The notes under the pieces are model-generated. The model saw nothing but the letters and a program-made list of their open reading frames with translations. It was not told where the DNA came from and did no database searches. From Magnolia sinica (lineage: Eukaryota; Streptophyta; Magnoliopsida; Magnoliales; Magnoliaceae): a DNA stretch of 64,000 nucleotides. The position numbers and the translations under genes are program-made. Location of the stretch: contig NC_080577.1 of NCBI RefSeq assembly GCF_029962835.1, forward strand, positions 3,968,001-4,032,000. The letters are read 5' to 3'. Below are positions 1 to 13,651 of this stretch, piece after piece. The stretch's first letter is position 1. Every line of letters begins with the position of its first letter.

Positions 1-428
1 GCGTTACAACCAAAGCATCTGTCTCTCACTTTCGCCGCGTAACAATACTTAATATGAAATGGTTTATAAACTAAAAGTTTTCTCTCCCTATTTGATTTGA
101 GACTAAATAAATATATATTTTCGTTTAATTTTTCAAAATTTATTTTGCAAGAAAACAAAATTTTCAAAAATTTTATTTGTTAAAACCAAAATTCTCAACA
201 GACAATACTCACCCTCTGATTTTTCCATTCGAGTTTGGATGGCTCATTATTTTACCTTTAACCATCCATTTGATGGTAGCCATTATTGGACGGTTAGGAT
301 TGTTAGATCAGTGTGCTTCCAGATAGATGATCCCATTAACATGGTACCTATGATCTGGATAGCTTCACGTCAGTGCCACTCGTTTAGAGGACTAGTCATT
401 AACGTACACAATCCGGGGTAGGGACCCC
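1..428. other. AT-rich intergenic leader, no gene
   Basis: AT-rich filler followed by anonymous sequence. The only open frame (239-421) is short and has no recognisable domain or codon character. I see no repeat with clear ends here. Confidence 0.5.
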
Positions 429-437
429 GGATGCAAC

Positions 438-933
438 GGACGCTGATTGCCTGCCAAGGCCTTTCATAAGAAATTGCGGTATGCTGGGACCCATCGTGAT
501 GTTTGTGAGAAATCCATCCCATCCATCCGTTTTACAATATCACGCCAGGACATAGGCCAAAAAATGACGTAGATCCATAATTCAGTGGCGGCACGACCGG
601 AAAAGGCGAGTGGGAAATGTCTACTGTTTAAATCTCCCTGGACTCCACCGTGATTTTATATCCCATCCACGCCGTTCATAAGTTCATTCCTACAAAACAC
701 GAAATTGTTAGCCTGATCCAAAACTTCTGTCGCTCAGTGAATGTTTCAACGGCTGACGTTCAATTCTCACCGTTTCCTGTCGTGTGAATTTGCCTATGTT
801 TGGCCCGTATTCTAACATGATCTGAAAAAACGGATGGATGGAGTGGATTTCTCACAAACATCACAGTGGGCCCCATCTAGCTTTCCCTCGCAGGAACTTC
901 ATGTGAAAGGCTTCCGCTGGGGATCCGCGTCCG
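438..933. mobile_element. Mutator-like MITE (GTGGGCCCACC family) with 9-bp TSD
   Basis: A 496-bp non-autonomous element. It starts GGACGCTGATTGCC and ends GATCCGCGTCCG, so the termini are imperfect inverted repeats of the GGACGCGGATT type shared by other elements here. A perfect 9-bp direct repeat, GGATGCAAC, flanks it at 429-437 and 934-942; 9 bp is the Mutator-superfamily target-duplication length. The interior is near-palindromic, with inverted ATCCATCC blocks near both ends. No coding capacity. Confidence 0.75.
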
Positions 934-942
934 GGATGCAAC

Positions 943-2664
943 GGTCTACTGGTCTGGATTTGGATTGTGACCGTTTAAGACCCATGTATCAGTGCGTCCG
1001 TGTGATCATGTACCAACTTCTTACACTCTCAACACACGCACATGGAACTTGTGTGAGATCTGAACCGTACACTGAATGCCCCACATCGCTGATGACCATA
1101 TCTAAAATAGAGAAATGGCTTATGCCAAAAGATGAACTATAAAAGGATATGATAACTTTTTATAAACCATCCATCATTTTCTTGAAATCCAGCATTTGTA
1201 AGTATCTGACCAGCACAATGTTAGGATATGGCGATCTCTGTGAATGGGCCTTTCTGACAAGCGGCTCAGATCTCCCACACATGCGCCTCGTTCACGCGTG
1301 TCTATGCACGAACTACATAACTAAGGGAACGTCATGTACACGTCAACATGATTAAAAAATACACGGAAAAGGAAATAAGCCTTTAAGAGGCAGATAGCTG
1401 TAAAAGAAATAAAAGTTGGATTCTGTTCCCCAGTCGTTCATAAGATGCGAATTCCGGTCTAAATTCTCTTTCAATATGGAGAGAGGTTTATTCGTCCACT
1501 TAATAATTTATTTTGAAAATAAAAACAAAGAGGTTGGTTCCTCAACAAGTAACCGTGAGATCCATAGGAGTGTGTGCGTGAAATCCAACTTGACCTACAA
1601 GGTGGCCCACCATAAAAAAAAATGGACGCTCCAAAAATCAGATGGATTCAACTATTATGTAGGCCACCATGTGAATTTAGAGGTATTTTTTAGAAATTTT
1701 TTTATTTTCATAAATGGTGTGGTTCAAGAATGATTGTGTGTGCTTGATTTTTGAGACGTCTTGTGACTATGACAGAACTGATATACATAACAGAGTGGCC
1801 CCACCTAAGAAAATAATTAAAAATCGTACAAAAGCCTTTCAATTATTTTGGTGTCTTACACGATGAATGGATTAGATTACTTTTTGGGTGTTGGGATTTT
1901 ACAATAGAGCTCACCTAATGTATGGTTTAGATGCCATACACACAATCTGATATGTGCCGCACTTGCTACAAGGATTTTTAAGAAGATCCGGCCCCACATC
2001 ATAAAATAACATATATACCAATGTCGGCAATGCTTTTCTTTCTTTTTGTTTTACACTTAAGTTCCTGACAAAATCTCACGACTACAGAAAATTCTCCGAT
2101 TCAAATAAATTTACAAGGACCTCCTTCTCTAAATGCATAATTACTCTTATCATCCTTCGCCATCTGCCCATCTCTAAAGATTTTATCTTTCTAAATTGGC
2201 TCACCCTTTCCCAAAATAATGACAAGTGAGCTTATTGGTACGTGGGAAAATCATGCCCAACATCCATTTAGTGGGCGCATTGCACACATGTATGCAATCT
2301 AAGCCATCTAAATGAGTGGACATGTCTTGTGAGGAGTAAGCTAGAAGATTGCAGCAATGCATTTTATGCAAAGAGGCCTGAAAACTACATGTCATCGATT
2401 CTCATCCATCCACACACACCGTCTTTAGGATGGGGATCAATACATGAAGATCTAGATCACTGAAAATGCATGTGTTAAGTATGGCTGATGATGGATGTGG
2501 ACCGTTAATATATTTTGGTATAGTGCCTTAATACAAAGATTTTTTGGATCTTTTTTGGTGGGGTGCTTTGGTCAATAGATTTACATGCTTCTAGATAATT
2601 AACCATACACATGGCATGTATGTGAAAGATGGCTCAAATGGGTGGGTCCATAGGATTGTAGGAT
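943..2664. other. Intergenic, degenerate MITE fragments
   Basis: No gene recognised. The stretch 1590-1960 carries broken blocks of the GGTGGCCCACC / CACCTAATG repeat vocabulary seen in other MITE copies, without definable ends. The remainder is anonymous AT-rich DNA. Confidence 0.45.
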
Positions 2665-4177
2665 GTGTCATGCCCCAAATTCGGAAATCGGGCTCACAAA
2701 ATTTTCGATCATCGAATTCGGCGCCACAGCCTCCGTAGTACTCCATTCTTGGCTTCTGGTACCCATTTACCATGTTCCGATCCTCGGATCCTAAAAGGAG
2801 GATTTTCAACATCAGTTTGACTAGAGGCATAACCCACAAACAACAACCACAAACTCCATCACATTTCCACTATGATCAAAAGCTTGTAAATACAGTCGCA
2901 TAAAAGGAAATACAATGATGATAAACAAAAAGCTCCAAGATGATCTGCTATGCGCTCCTGCCTCAGCGTTACTATGGTCTAACGTCACCTGCGGTTCAAC
3001 GTCACCTGCACGCAGCGGTCGTGCATAAGCTTATGGAAAGCTTAGAGGGCGGTGAAAGTGTGTGCGCAATGTAGTAATATAACAATGCAATATCAGAGTA
3101 ATGCAGAATATGCTGAGAATCCATGAATACTATTCGTTGTACCAAGGCCATGCGATGCAAGACATGAATGATGTCGGGCATACCAAGGCCATGTAATGCA
3201 AAGTGCAATCCAATCACACCAATCCTCATTTAAGTCCACATATTAATACAGCTCAACTCTGGGATATCACCGGGGTCTAGTACACTTCAAACCAGATTGC
3301 CGCCCCATCGCGCCAATAAGGTGAGTGGAAGAAACCTCACTATCTGCCTGCCAATATCGGGTCCGGCTCATCGATAGTGGACCCATTCCTCGAGCTGGTC
3401 AAACTCAGCCTAGCTTTGTCGCCTCCTCTCGGGTGGGTAAGGCCGCACCCCATTCCAACCGACCACGACATAGTGGAAAGCGCGACCATCTGGTATTTGG
3501 CACTTGACGCTCAAGCATCCACTCGGTGTAGACGTTGGAGCAACATCCTGGTACCATAAGGGTTTAGAGACTTTCTCCTAGGGATATCTATAATACCCCA
3601 TGTAGAATAAGATTTTCGGTATCCAATCCTTCCAACCACGATATGCCTATGGAAGTTACGGCCCTAATGTCTGTAGGACGTACAGTAACCATGTCACACG
3701 ATGCGAAATGCATGAATCACACTATCCAGTCATGCAGCAATCCTGCGCGTATCGTGTGCTCATGTAGGGCAACACCGCCTATCCAGGAGCCCATAAACAA
3801 TCTGCTTGAAGACATATGTTATGATCAGTCACTTCTCATATCAGGCATATATATGATGCGTATGAGCATGAATCATGGAACTATACTAAACATGTTATAT
3901 GGTAATGGATTTTGTTCGTAACGAAGATGGGCCTAAACGACCTATATGCTACAAGTATGGGCCTAACAATGGGCCCTAGGGAGAGTTACAATGCGGACAT
4001 TTAACCATTATTGTTCTTACAATGTGGACGTCAAACCATCATTGCTCCCAAGGCATGACCGCAAAAAACATCATCACATAAATTATGATGGAATCTCACA
4101 TCGCAATGGGCCTCATATATATCACATTCGGTCCACATAAAGACCTCACATACGTCTCAATGCGCCTCATATACATC

Positions 4178-4254
4178 AAATGGGCCGATTGAATGAGCCG
4201 AATCAAATGGGCCGATCGAATAGGCCGAATCAAATGAGCCGATTCAAATGGGCC
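4178..4254. repeat. Short tandem repeat of AATGGGCCGAT-like units
   Basis: About five head-to-tail, slightly diverged units of roughly 15-18 bp built on the words CAAATGGGCCGAT and GAATGAGCCGAAT. Probably replication slippage inside the surrounding LTR-like region. Confidence 0.7.
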
Positions 4255-5157
4255 CAAACCAACCCACCATTCATCTATTGCTAGAGATTATTTTAGAATA
4301 TTATCACAAAAATGAATCATACATCTTGACCATACCACACCTAACAGTGGTGATGATGATTTCCACTATTAAATTCCAGTGGGCCCCACCATAATATTAT
4401 TTCCCATCTAGTCTGTTCATAAGGTCACAAAGGCCTGGATATGGCGGAAAAACAAATGTCATATTGGTCTAAAATCCAGTAACCCAAGGGGTTTCAATGG
4501 TGGACGTTCATCCTACTGTTTTTTGCAGTGTGGTCCACTTGATATCGATCTGTCTTATTTTTAGTCTCAAGCCTTAAAACTGGCTCACCAAATAGATGGC
4601 GGTTGGGTGAACCATATACATCAGGGTGGGGTCCACGTACGTGGCCCACCGTAGAGCGAGCTCGCTAAATGGGTAAACAGTTTGGATGTCATATACACAT
4701 CATGGAGGGCCCACCGTCCAGCCATCTGGACGGTGGGATACAAAACATACATTACGGTGGGGTCCAAACCACTGCTAACGTCATCAGCAGTGGGCCCCAC
4801 ATATCTTGGTGGCGTCAATACACCAGCCTTGTGCTGGTGTGCAGTACCCATCCAAACTGCTGGATAGGTGGGTCCCATGTGGGCCACCACAATACCTGAT
4901 ATATATAATATTATATTAATATATATGTATTATTTTATATATTATATATTATTATTGTTATTATTATTATTATTATTTTTAAAAGCTATGCTGCAACGTC
5001 CAACATCCAGATGGATGGCTGGACAAAGTATATACATCATAAGGCCCACTGTCCCATCCCTGTTGGACGAACAGTGGATGGAAGGCACGATTTGTATACA
5101 TACATCAAGAAGCGCCCCTCCCATCACCATCCAGGGCTCCCACGTGGTGTGGTCCCA

Positions 5158-5159
<2 letters not shown>

Positions 5160-5218
<59 letters not shown>
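5160..5218. repeat. (TA)n microsatellite
   Basis: Uninterrupted TA dinucleotides, ending in TATG and followed by a second shorter TA run near 5233-5250. The long Ile-Tyr reading frame here is a repeat artefact. Confidence 0.95.
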
Positions 5219-5229
<11 letters not shown>

Positions 5230-5554
5230 ATTATATATATATATATATAATATTATATTAATTGTTACTTAACTTTCTTCTTAGTTCACCTACACTGCTG
5301 GCCAACGTCTAGTGTCTGGATTCAACACGACATCATGGTGGGTCCCACAAGGACGTGGCCCACCTATTTGGACCGATCTGATATTTGTGTTTTTCCTTCC
5401 GTCCAGGCCCGATAATGGGCTGGACGGTGTAGATCCAACACATCCATCAGGTGGGTCCCACAAAGGTGGATGACATGGATAGGTTACATACTTCATGGTG
5501 GGGGTTTATTCGGGTGGGCCATACGGCCATATCATCACTAAAAATAAGGAAAAA

Positions 5555-5557
<3 letters not shown>

Positions 5558-5600
<43 letters not shown>
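5558..5600. repeat. (GA)n microsatellite
   Basis: Pure GA dinucleotide run of about 43 bp within the LTR-like region. The Glu-Arg reading frames across it are not genes. Confidence 0.95.
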
Positions 5601-5601
<1 letters not shown>

Positions 5602-6869
5602 GAGTGATGGAGGGACCTCAGCACTATGGGCCCTCCCTTCCATGATTTACAACATACATCAAGTGTGTCCCATTACATGTGGGCCTACCGATCAAAATCA
5701 ACGGTGGAGATCCTTTCTCCACCAAAATACAAGGTCTAGATGATCCTATCATACAAGGAAAAATAAACATCATGATGGGGTCCATGGAAAATGGCCCCAT
5801 CATGGAATGATCATGAGAATCATGGTGGAACATCGGCCACACCTAGGGTCCAAAGTGGGATCCATACCATCAATCGGTAGGTCCCACTTGGCCCATCATC
5901 AAAAGAATGAAATCTAGGCCTAAGAAACACCCACCGTTGATCTTCTTGGTCCGATGGAAAGGTGATCTCCTTGGCTTCGATCTCAATGGAAGATGATGAA
6001 GAATGAAGGATTGAGATGGGAGATGAGAGGGTTAGGAAGTGGGCCACACACAAAACTCTCTCATGGAGATTTGGGAGAGCTTGAACGTGGGACTCTTTGG
6101 TTGCTTGGAAAATGGGTTTGAGAAATGAAAGAGAAAGGGTTGTAAGGAGAGAGAGGGATGGGTGATGGAGTGATGGGTGAGGTGAGAGATTTGTTGACTT
6201 TTGGGATAATTTGTGTAAGAGGGATATGGGTTGTGTAAGGGATTGTTGACTTGTGGGGTTACTTAGGGATGTGGTGTGAGGTGATGTGTACTTGACCCTT
6301 GATGGGATTGATTGATTGATTGATTGATGTGAAATATTGTAGAGATTCTCTCAGAATTCGCACGCATGACGTTTTTTTTCAAAATGAACGTGGGCCCACA
6401 TCTCTTGGTCTAGGTATCAGATCGGCGCGCGAGTCGCGGCATCGAAACCGCGGCGACGGCGTGGTCGCTAAGGTATAAGTCTTGAATTGAGCCGACTCTT
6501 GTTTGCAGGACTAGACTTAGGATCACGTGCAAACGTCGGATACGGGTCGAGGGTTGCTGAAATTTGATCAGGAGGATCGCGGGAACCTACGGAATGGTAC
6601 GAACTAAGATACAGGTCTTACAAGATGTATATGATATTTGGAACTTCGTTATTAAGTTGAAAATGGATGGTTTACATCCAACTGTTTGTTTAACTACTAT
6701 GGGAGTAGAGATGATTTTATCATCTCTAAATTTTATGGTTAAAATAGTCATTGGATTATGATCAATGGCTGGAATCATTTAAAGGTGTGTTGGATAAATG
6801 AATTGGGTATAAACTCTCCTGCATCTTTTCTCTCTAAAAACTCTTAAGGTTTGGTGATGTAGAGTGGGT

Positions 6870-7540
6870 CGCTGACACTTTCATGTCCAAGATGGATCAG
6901 AGAAGGCCCAATCAGAGGCGGAAGTCATCAAGACCGTTAGAACCTTAAAATACGCATATCTCGCAAATCGGAATGAGTTACTCAATGTAACATATATGAT
7001 TTTGGGGTAGGATGAACTAATTTAGTTGCTCACTCGAATTTGCGAGATTTCATTATATCGACGACCGAATTCCATGTTTAATTTTGTTTTTACTATTTAT
7101 AGTAAGTTTTAGTTTGATTATAACTCCTCATCCATTGAGCTTTAGGAATTGTGTCCAACATGAAAAGTGCTTAGAATAATTAGGAGAATAATGTGGTTAA
7201 GCCACATAGGACACTTACTATATAAGTAAATTTACTATTTATAGTAAGTTACAAATTTTAGGGAGTTTTAGTAATAGTTTGTTTCTGATTTCTCTCCCAT
7301 TGCTTGGTATCCCTATTTAAAGGGTTGTGAACTCGTTTATTTCATTCATCGATCAATCAAATTTTGAATTTATTAGAATTTATTTCTATTTTCTTGCTTT
7401 ATTTCCTCGTAGATTTGAGAAGCCTTTGTGAGGAGTCCAGAGAAGCTCCATTGATTCGGAGTAATTATCCTTGAGGAAGACGGTGATCAACCTCATCACA
7501 TTCATCCTTGCGTCATTTGCCCATGTCACGTCTCCCCCTT
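6870..7540 (+). mobile_element. LTR fragment, family shared with 25.6-25.96 kb
   Basis: The region has the layout of an LTR: a core-promoter-like CCCTATTTAAAGGG near 7310, then an R/U5-like segment reading TTTGTGAGGAGTCCAGAGAA and TCATCCTTGCGTCA. The same ordered words occur in reverse complement at 25600-25960, including ATGAAAAGTGCTTAGAATAA near 7160, the TATTTAAAGGG box and the gaggagtccagagaag block. This shows a dispersed repeat. The Ty3/Gypsy assignment is inference; ends are not defined. Confidence 0.45.
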
Positions 7541-10500
7541 CTCAATTCTATTTAAAATTGAATTTTGGACTGTGATTGACCTCACGGTGATTGTTTTATA
7601 AATTTTGGAGAGATGGTAAATTTTTTTTATTTTTATTTTTTTAAAAAAAACAAACAAACAAAACAAACAAAATTGATGGACCATCCACTGGTGGTTGCCC
7701 ACAAATGGGCCTAAGGTGCCCACATACAACAACATGACCAAGACATGTACCACTTAGCTTATCATTTCCTCTACGATCATTAATGGAATCCATTTGATAG
7801 GGCAATTTCAATTATATAACAATGTATGATATGTTTTGTCCTGAACATTTGTAAATGACTCATTATGTTTAAGATGGACAACAGTAATTGAATGGTTCTA
7901 ATTTTATCTATAAATGCCTTTTTTGCATGGTAAACATCACGAAGGTACAATATGCATCATGCATGTAGAAAGCACTAGATTTATAATGAAATTCAAATGA
8001 TGTCCAAGTTAGAATAGAACCTAAGTGGACCATATGCATGTATAAGGCTGTTGGGACCAAATTTGGTAGCACCAGATGAACGGTTTAGATCAAGCCACAT
8101 GGCAAATACAATATTTCTATGATGTGCGCTGAATATATGGAGGACAACTCATTAATGAACAAATCTTTAAAAAGATGTATTGCTGATGTGATTTAGAGAT
8201 AATGGCTTATAATTGTTAGGACTACCTTAACACTGAAGAACATGCGAGAGACAATGGACATAATAAGGATGCATTCAACAAAAAGGCCATGCATGATCAA
8301 ATGGAAGTAATTGCTACTTTACACTTGACATCATACAAAATTGCCACATAAGTAACATTTATTCTCACGATTTCATCAAGCAGTCTATACATAGCAGATG
8401 AGAACACAAGGAGATGGATCCACTATCAACCAATCAAACTCAATACAAACAACTCAATTTCAAGGCAACGCTGTTTATCCAGTCTTCTGAGATATTTAGC
8501 TTTCTCTATCACTTAGGAGCCGTGAAACCTTTAGTCTTTAGGATTAGCTCAGTTTATCTGTAGCTTAAGCTGGACCGACTTAGCGATGGAAACTAGTTGT
8601 AATTCCCTTCCATTTGTGCTTACGTGTTGGATATGAAGGAAGACCATAATCTTAAAAATAGTCCACTTACACTCATATGTTGGGTCAATAATAGCTTGTA
8701 ATCTCGGTATTGTTTATCTCTCTCGCTCATTAGCACGCTGCTTAGCAAAACACCCCACTGCTTTCAGCTAGGTTAGTGATTCCATTTTAGTGGTAAGTCA
8801 TGCATTTATACATCTATTTTGACTCATTTCCGTTCAATTTTATAATTGTTGTAGTTTCAAAAGTTCTTAATTTTTAAGGTAAAAAAGAACTCATTGAAGG
8901 AATATCAACAACCTCAGTAAATCGCCTAATAGTACACTTGACAGTTGGTTAAATAGGCTGTTGATCACACATTTGATTAAGCATTGCTTTATCCTGACGC
9001 AAGGGGCTGGTGGTTTTATTTGAGTCGGGCCCAATTGATTCTAACACAACCTTAAATCTCGCACGTGTATCACATAAATTTTAGACCAACAAAGGTATAG
9101 TAACTAAACGCTACCAAATTTGTCAGTTCAACATTCAAGAAATCCACCAGATGGGGCTAACCATATAGATGCTCTTGCTAAAAAATCAGCCTTGGCCACT
9201 CATCATGCAAGCCACCATACGTGATTGTGGCCAAGTTTTTCTCAATTGTACATTAATTTCATAAATTCTGGCCCACCTCATTAAGGAATATGTGATTCTT
9301 TGGCCCACCCTTACAATGGTTGGATGTGATCTTGATCCATGTATTGTGTTGGCACATCTGATAGCACATGAGCTGGCTTGCATTTGTGGGCCTACTAAAG
9401 CTCATTTTGAAAAGGAAAGTATTTTCATCTCATGAGAAATAACACTTGGAGATGGAGAGTAATATACCAAAATGAGGTACTTAAATATATTTAAGCGAGG
9501 TGAGGTAACTATGAATTTGAGAGGGGGGCATTTTTAATTTTATTTCAACCAAAAAGTTTATAGAGTTATATTGAAATTTTGTGAGGTTGTCTATAATAAA
9601 ATTTTCTTTTTCTTTGAGGGCATGTCTGGTTTTCCAATTTCATGTAAAATGCAAGGTAAATGAGTTATTATTATCATTTTAGGTTGTTTGTTTAAATAAA
9701 AATTATGGCTCATAAATTGAGAGTCAAACATACTTATAATAGAAGCAGGAAAAGTAAATTGTGTAATCAATACATTTTTACATTATAAAACAATCATTTT
9801 TATAATTATTTTTAGGCGAAACAAACAATGTAATATAATCATTATTGTAGTCAAATTCAAGTAATGTTATAGCATAATTACAAGTGAAAATAATCATTAT
9901 CCATTTACCATCCTTTACTATTGTATTTGGAAAACCTGATAGGTCTTTGGGGGTCATTAGGGTGCCTATAAAATTTAAGTTGTAAATGCTTTTCAAACAT
10001 AAAGTATTTCATATATAATGTGTTTGTTCATGGGTAATTTATTGATTCGACGAACTTGAAAATTTTAGACCAGGCAAAAAGTGGGTAATCGTATCATAAA
10101 AAGCTTGGACCAGTAAATCCCACTAGAGTCTTGAAATCATCTCAAAAAAAAATCATATTTTTAAACTTTAAGAGAGCATTGACGAACACATATGATGAAC
10201 CAATTAGATGTCCTTCACCCATCATTGTGGGCCCCATGTTTCTTAATGATGGTGTCCCATTGAACTGCTCCTTCTCGTGTGGCCCATCTAATCAAGCAAT
10301 TGGCCTATTTTTTGGGGTCTTATGAGAGCAGCAAGGAATGCATATGATGGATGAACTGGATGTTGAGCCCCATGGACAAGTCCTGTGTATCAACCATTGT
10401 GCCATGCTATGTACAACGTCATGGCAAGTGCAATCCCTTTATTTGAGATATGAAAAATGGGGTTTATTACCTATGAAAAGGGGTTGTTAACTTGTAAAAT

Positions 10501-10930
10501 ATTTTAGCCTTAAATACTTTATAAGTAAAATTTTCCAGCCAAATACTACTTGCAAGCCCTTCATGACTAAAAGATTTATAGGCATCCAAATGACCCTTAA
10601 AGGGAGGTTGGAATTGCCGGTAGAAAATTGGTTTATAAAAACCATCTCTATCATCTAGTAATTCAAATAATCCAATTAATGAGCCACTGCTGAAATACTG
10701 TAGAAAAAGTTTCCAATGGGCTCAAAGTGGTGTTAGGAAAAATGGTTTTAAAAAATAGGAAAGAAACTTTTAATATTTTCCCTTTTCCATATCATCTTGT
10801 AGTATTGATTATTCTCCTTTGTTTTGAAGTACTGGTTCTGGTTGGCATTGAAAAGGAAGGGAGATGAGAAGAAACAGTGTGGATTGAACGCTTGTAGGTG
10901 ACGTAAATTTTGTATCATGATGATATTTAT
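7541..10930. other. Intergenic AT-rich region, no gene
   Basis: No supported gene. Open frames are short and lack domains. A short stretch near 9130-9215 vaguely resembles the end of a LINE RNase H domain but is too degraded to call. The rest is low-complexity AT-rich DNA with scattered GGGCCCAC-type words, such as those near 10225-10290. Confidence 0.5.
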
Positions 10931-11180
10931 TTCTACAGTTTATTTAAGTCGGAGTAATCCTGTGAATGGTTTGGATGGCATATTAGCTTCAGGAAGTTTT
11001 CAATGGTGGATGTTTCTGTTTCCATCGATTTGTTGGCTTGGCTCACCTGAATTTTGGATCTGCCTTATTTTTAAAATCATATCCTACTATGGTTTTTCAA
11101 AACATATGGATGGAGTGGATTTGTCACGAAAATCTCTACGGGTTCCACACAGCCTTGGGCATAGGGTCATAGCCAATCCC
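10931..11180. mobile_element. MITE fragment, GTGGGCCCACC family
   Basis: Half of the common element: GTGAATGGTTTGGATGGC, then TTTTCAATGGTGGATGT, then GGCTCACCTGAATTTTGGAT and finally CATATGGATGGAGTGGAT. The order matches the right half of the intact copies. The left half and a target duplication are missing. Confidence 0.55.
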
Positions 11181-11261
11181 TTTCCAAAGAAAGAGCCACA
11201 AATTTAAATGGTACTTTTTATGAGCATGCACAAAGTGAACTCCAACACTCTTAACTTTATT

Positions 11262-11400
11262 TTCTTTTAACACATACTCACACCCCTACACACACTCACA
11301 TCACAATAGCTTATTTATACCATAATGGGTACTTGAAACCATGACCTCTTGAAACTCTTGTGACTCTGATCCTGAGCATGAGTGAGGACATTAGATAGAG
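11262..11400 (-). mobile_element. tRNA-derived SINE, Au-like, minus orientation
   Basis: On the minus strand there is an internal pol III B-box-like segment (AGTTTCAAGAGGTCATGG then TTTCAAGTACCC), followed by GTGAGTGTGTG-type sequence and an A-rich 3' tail (plus-strand T-rich around 11262-11275). The layout resembles plant Au SINEs. Target duplications were not resolved. Confidence 0.5.
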
Positions 11401-12107
11401 CATAAATATCAATCTTGTCATGCAAAGCTTGGTCATTTCCATATCTTTAATTTTTCAGAAATAAAGTATATGTGTAATCACTAGGTGTTGGAGAAGTAAT
11501 AATCTAGAATAGAATGAGGATATATAAAAATAATAATGAGACAATTAGATCTATCGAGTTCAAGACTCAATTTGAATAGTCAATTTTTCAAGACAGATTT
11601 GTTGTCCTCTTTCTGGTAGTTCCAGTAAGTACAAACGAAGAAAATCTGCAAATTATCTTCAAGATACAATGAACTCTCAATCCAAATTTCAACAAGAAAA
11701 TTTACACATTTAAGTGTTGAACAGATCTTTAGTTTTGATACCTATATGCCTTTTTAATGCATTGGAAAAACATAATAAGAGGTCAGATTTAAGAGCACTG
11801 CACAATCAAGAGAGAAGAATACTTTTCTGGATTATAATATTTGGGATTTCATCAATTAAATGGTCATAGAGTTCTTCCTGTAGAGATGTCAAAGTGCCTC
11901 TTCAAAACAACCACACTCATTTATAGCAAAAAACATCCTTTTATGAAAAGACATGACCCTTTGTCTTATTTTTATACCTTTTTAGCCACATGTCTTGTAC
12001 AACCATGTCACAGTCACTCTCAATCAACACTAATATTAATAATATTTCAGGGTAGTCAAGTCGCATTATGGCCAAAAAAAATTGAACCACATGCCAAAAA
12101 GACTAAG
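11401..12107. other. Intergenic, no gene
   Basis: AT-rich anonymous DNA. The open frame 11841-12185 has no domain and runs into the SINE-like segment downstream. Confidence 0.45.
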
Positions 12108-12235
12108 GCCCTTTTGGTGTCATCGCACGTGCTAAGTGCTAAGTGCTTTACACCGTCCTTGAGGAGATTTGAACCCTGGTTGTAGAAGTAAAAATCTATT
12201 CTCTTACCGACCAACTATACACACTATTTATAGAA
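12108..12235 (-). mobile_element. Possible tRNA-derived SINE fragment
   Basis: The minus strand shows a tRNA-like A box (TATAGTTGGTCGGTAAGAGA) and a B box (GGGTTCAAATCTCC) at tRNA-like spacing, followed by CACTTAGCACGTGCGATGAC. No cloverleaf or anticodon arm typical of a functional tRNA is evident, so a SINE head is preferred. Confidence 0.4.
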
Positions 12236-12559
12236 AGTTTAAATAATAAATATAATTATTTACTTTATAAAAATAATTTTTATTTTTGAAATTTATTTTT
12301 ATTACAAAAAGACAATACTAAAAACCAACAAAAGTATGCATTAGAGCATTCATGTATATACAATTCATTAAAATGGATAGAAAATGGAGGATTTAATCCC
12401 CAAATTTGAGGAAAAGATGGTTTAATACAAACTAAAACATTAGCCACCATATTACCTTCTCTAAAAATTACTAGCTATAGTTAAGGATGCCATTGCTTTC
12501 CTTGAATACTACCTTGCCTGGTTAAACGACTTTAAGATGAATAGAATTCAAATGGCTAG

Positions 12560-13030
12560 TTTAAATGGGTTGAAAGAGGTGGATGATTAAAGTGGACTCT
12601 TAAGGAAATGCTTAGTTCTGAAGATATTGAAAAAGAGCTGCTAATGTCCCACACGCACCCAGAGCCAATGAGTGGAAGTTTCATATCATGGGTTATGTTT
12701 ACTTTTTCAACCCAAGAAATCATGACCATCTGAAACTCAAATAGGCAGACCCATGGAAAAGGTCGAGGACACCAACCATTAGTTTTGTGTAGGGCCCACC
12801 ATTTATGCCCCATCTAATCCATCATTTACCTCATCATGAAATCACCGCATTTCAAAATTTAGGTGGACTACATATAAATTTAGAAGTGTTTTGGTATGAT
12901 TCTATGCGGTGGCCAACTTGATTGTTGAATCAGCCTAATTTTTGGGATCAAGGGTAAAATTTGGTTGATTCACCTGATGAACGGCGTGGATTTCATGCAC
13001 GTGGAATATTTTCTCCCACGTTAGGGAGAG
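12560..13030. mobile_element. MITE-like repeat, second GGGCCCACC family
   Basis: Shares ordered blocks with 60440-60830: ACCATTAGTTTTGTGTAG, GCCCACC, CATCTAATCCATCATTTACC, then TTTAGGTGGACTACAT, TTTTTGGGATCAAGG and GATGAACGGCGTGGATT. This is a dispersed element distinct from the Mutator-like palindromes. Ends and target duplication are not resolved. Confidence 0.45.
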
Positions 13031-13633
13031 CCACTCCGGTAGTTACCTACCCGAGGTGTTACGCGAGGTACACAAGTCTTTCCCATTGAAAAATGAGAGA
13101 GCGCCGAAATTCGAAAGCACACGTGCGGATATTTAATAGCCAAAGAAGCCGGTGACTGTAACCTCGACGTCATTATTAATATTTGGCACATATAGATCAG
13201 ATCTGAACCGTCAAATTCGTGCTTCCTATACTGATTGATCCATGGTCCAAAAATAATAGCAATTATTGGGTTCTGTCCCTTTACTTGCTGGGAGCGGTTA
13301 ACAAGAAACCCAAGTGGGCCAAACCATGTGCAAAAACCTCTAAAAATCACAAGGTGTGGCTCACCTGAGTTCCCAGGATTGCATGAATTTTTTGGATGTC
13401 CATTCATCCTTGTGGGCCTTATCTTGTAAATGGATTGGATGACATATAAAAAAACACGGTGGACTGTGGCACAATCTAGAAGATTTTAATAGTAGTTTAT
13501 ATATCACATCTGTTGCTATTGTGTGATTATGACATTGGATACGGCGTGAACTTGATGGGCCACACCTTATGGACGCATTGGATGCGGTTCTTACATTATA
13601 ATGAACCTCACATCACATGATGTGGCACACTTG
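13031..13633. other. Intergenic, no gene
   Basis: Contains a few more GGGCC(A/C)CACC words (13310-13330, 13555-13630) but no defined element. The opposing open frames 13021-13407 (minus) and 13235-13429 (plus) have no recognisable domain. Confidence 0.4.
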
Positions 13634-13651
13634 AGTTGGGGAAGGTCCTTA

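Larger units (their letters stand above)
2665..6590 (+). mobile_element. Probable long LTR or LTR-derived region, ends uncertain
   Basis: Begins TGTCATGCCCCAAATTCGG, a type of 5' terminus I associate with long LTRs of plant Ty3/Gypsy elements. It continues through a GC-richer tract near 6425-6550 that would suit an LTR U5 end. Between 4340 and 5900 it is crowded with short GGTGGGTCCCACC-type blocks and two microsatellites. I could not find a matching terminal inverted repeat or a target duplication on the right, so the right end is approximate, and the region may be several nested pieces rather than one LTR. Confidence 0.35.

Noticed and set aside
4868-5272. 134-codon frame with long Tyr-Ile repeats
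   Set aside because: It is the translation of the (TA)n microsatellite and TTA-rich flank, not a protein.
9130-9215. Possible LINE RNase H tail (a DALAKKSALA-like translation)
   Set aside because: Only about 20 residues resemble the motif, with no reverse transcriptase nearby; too short to distinguish from chance.
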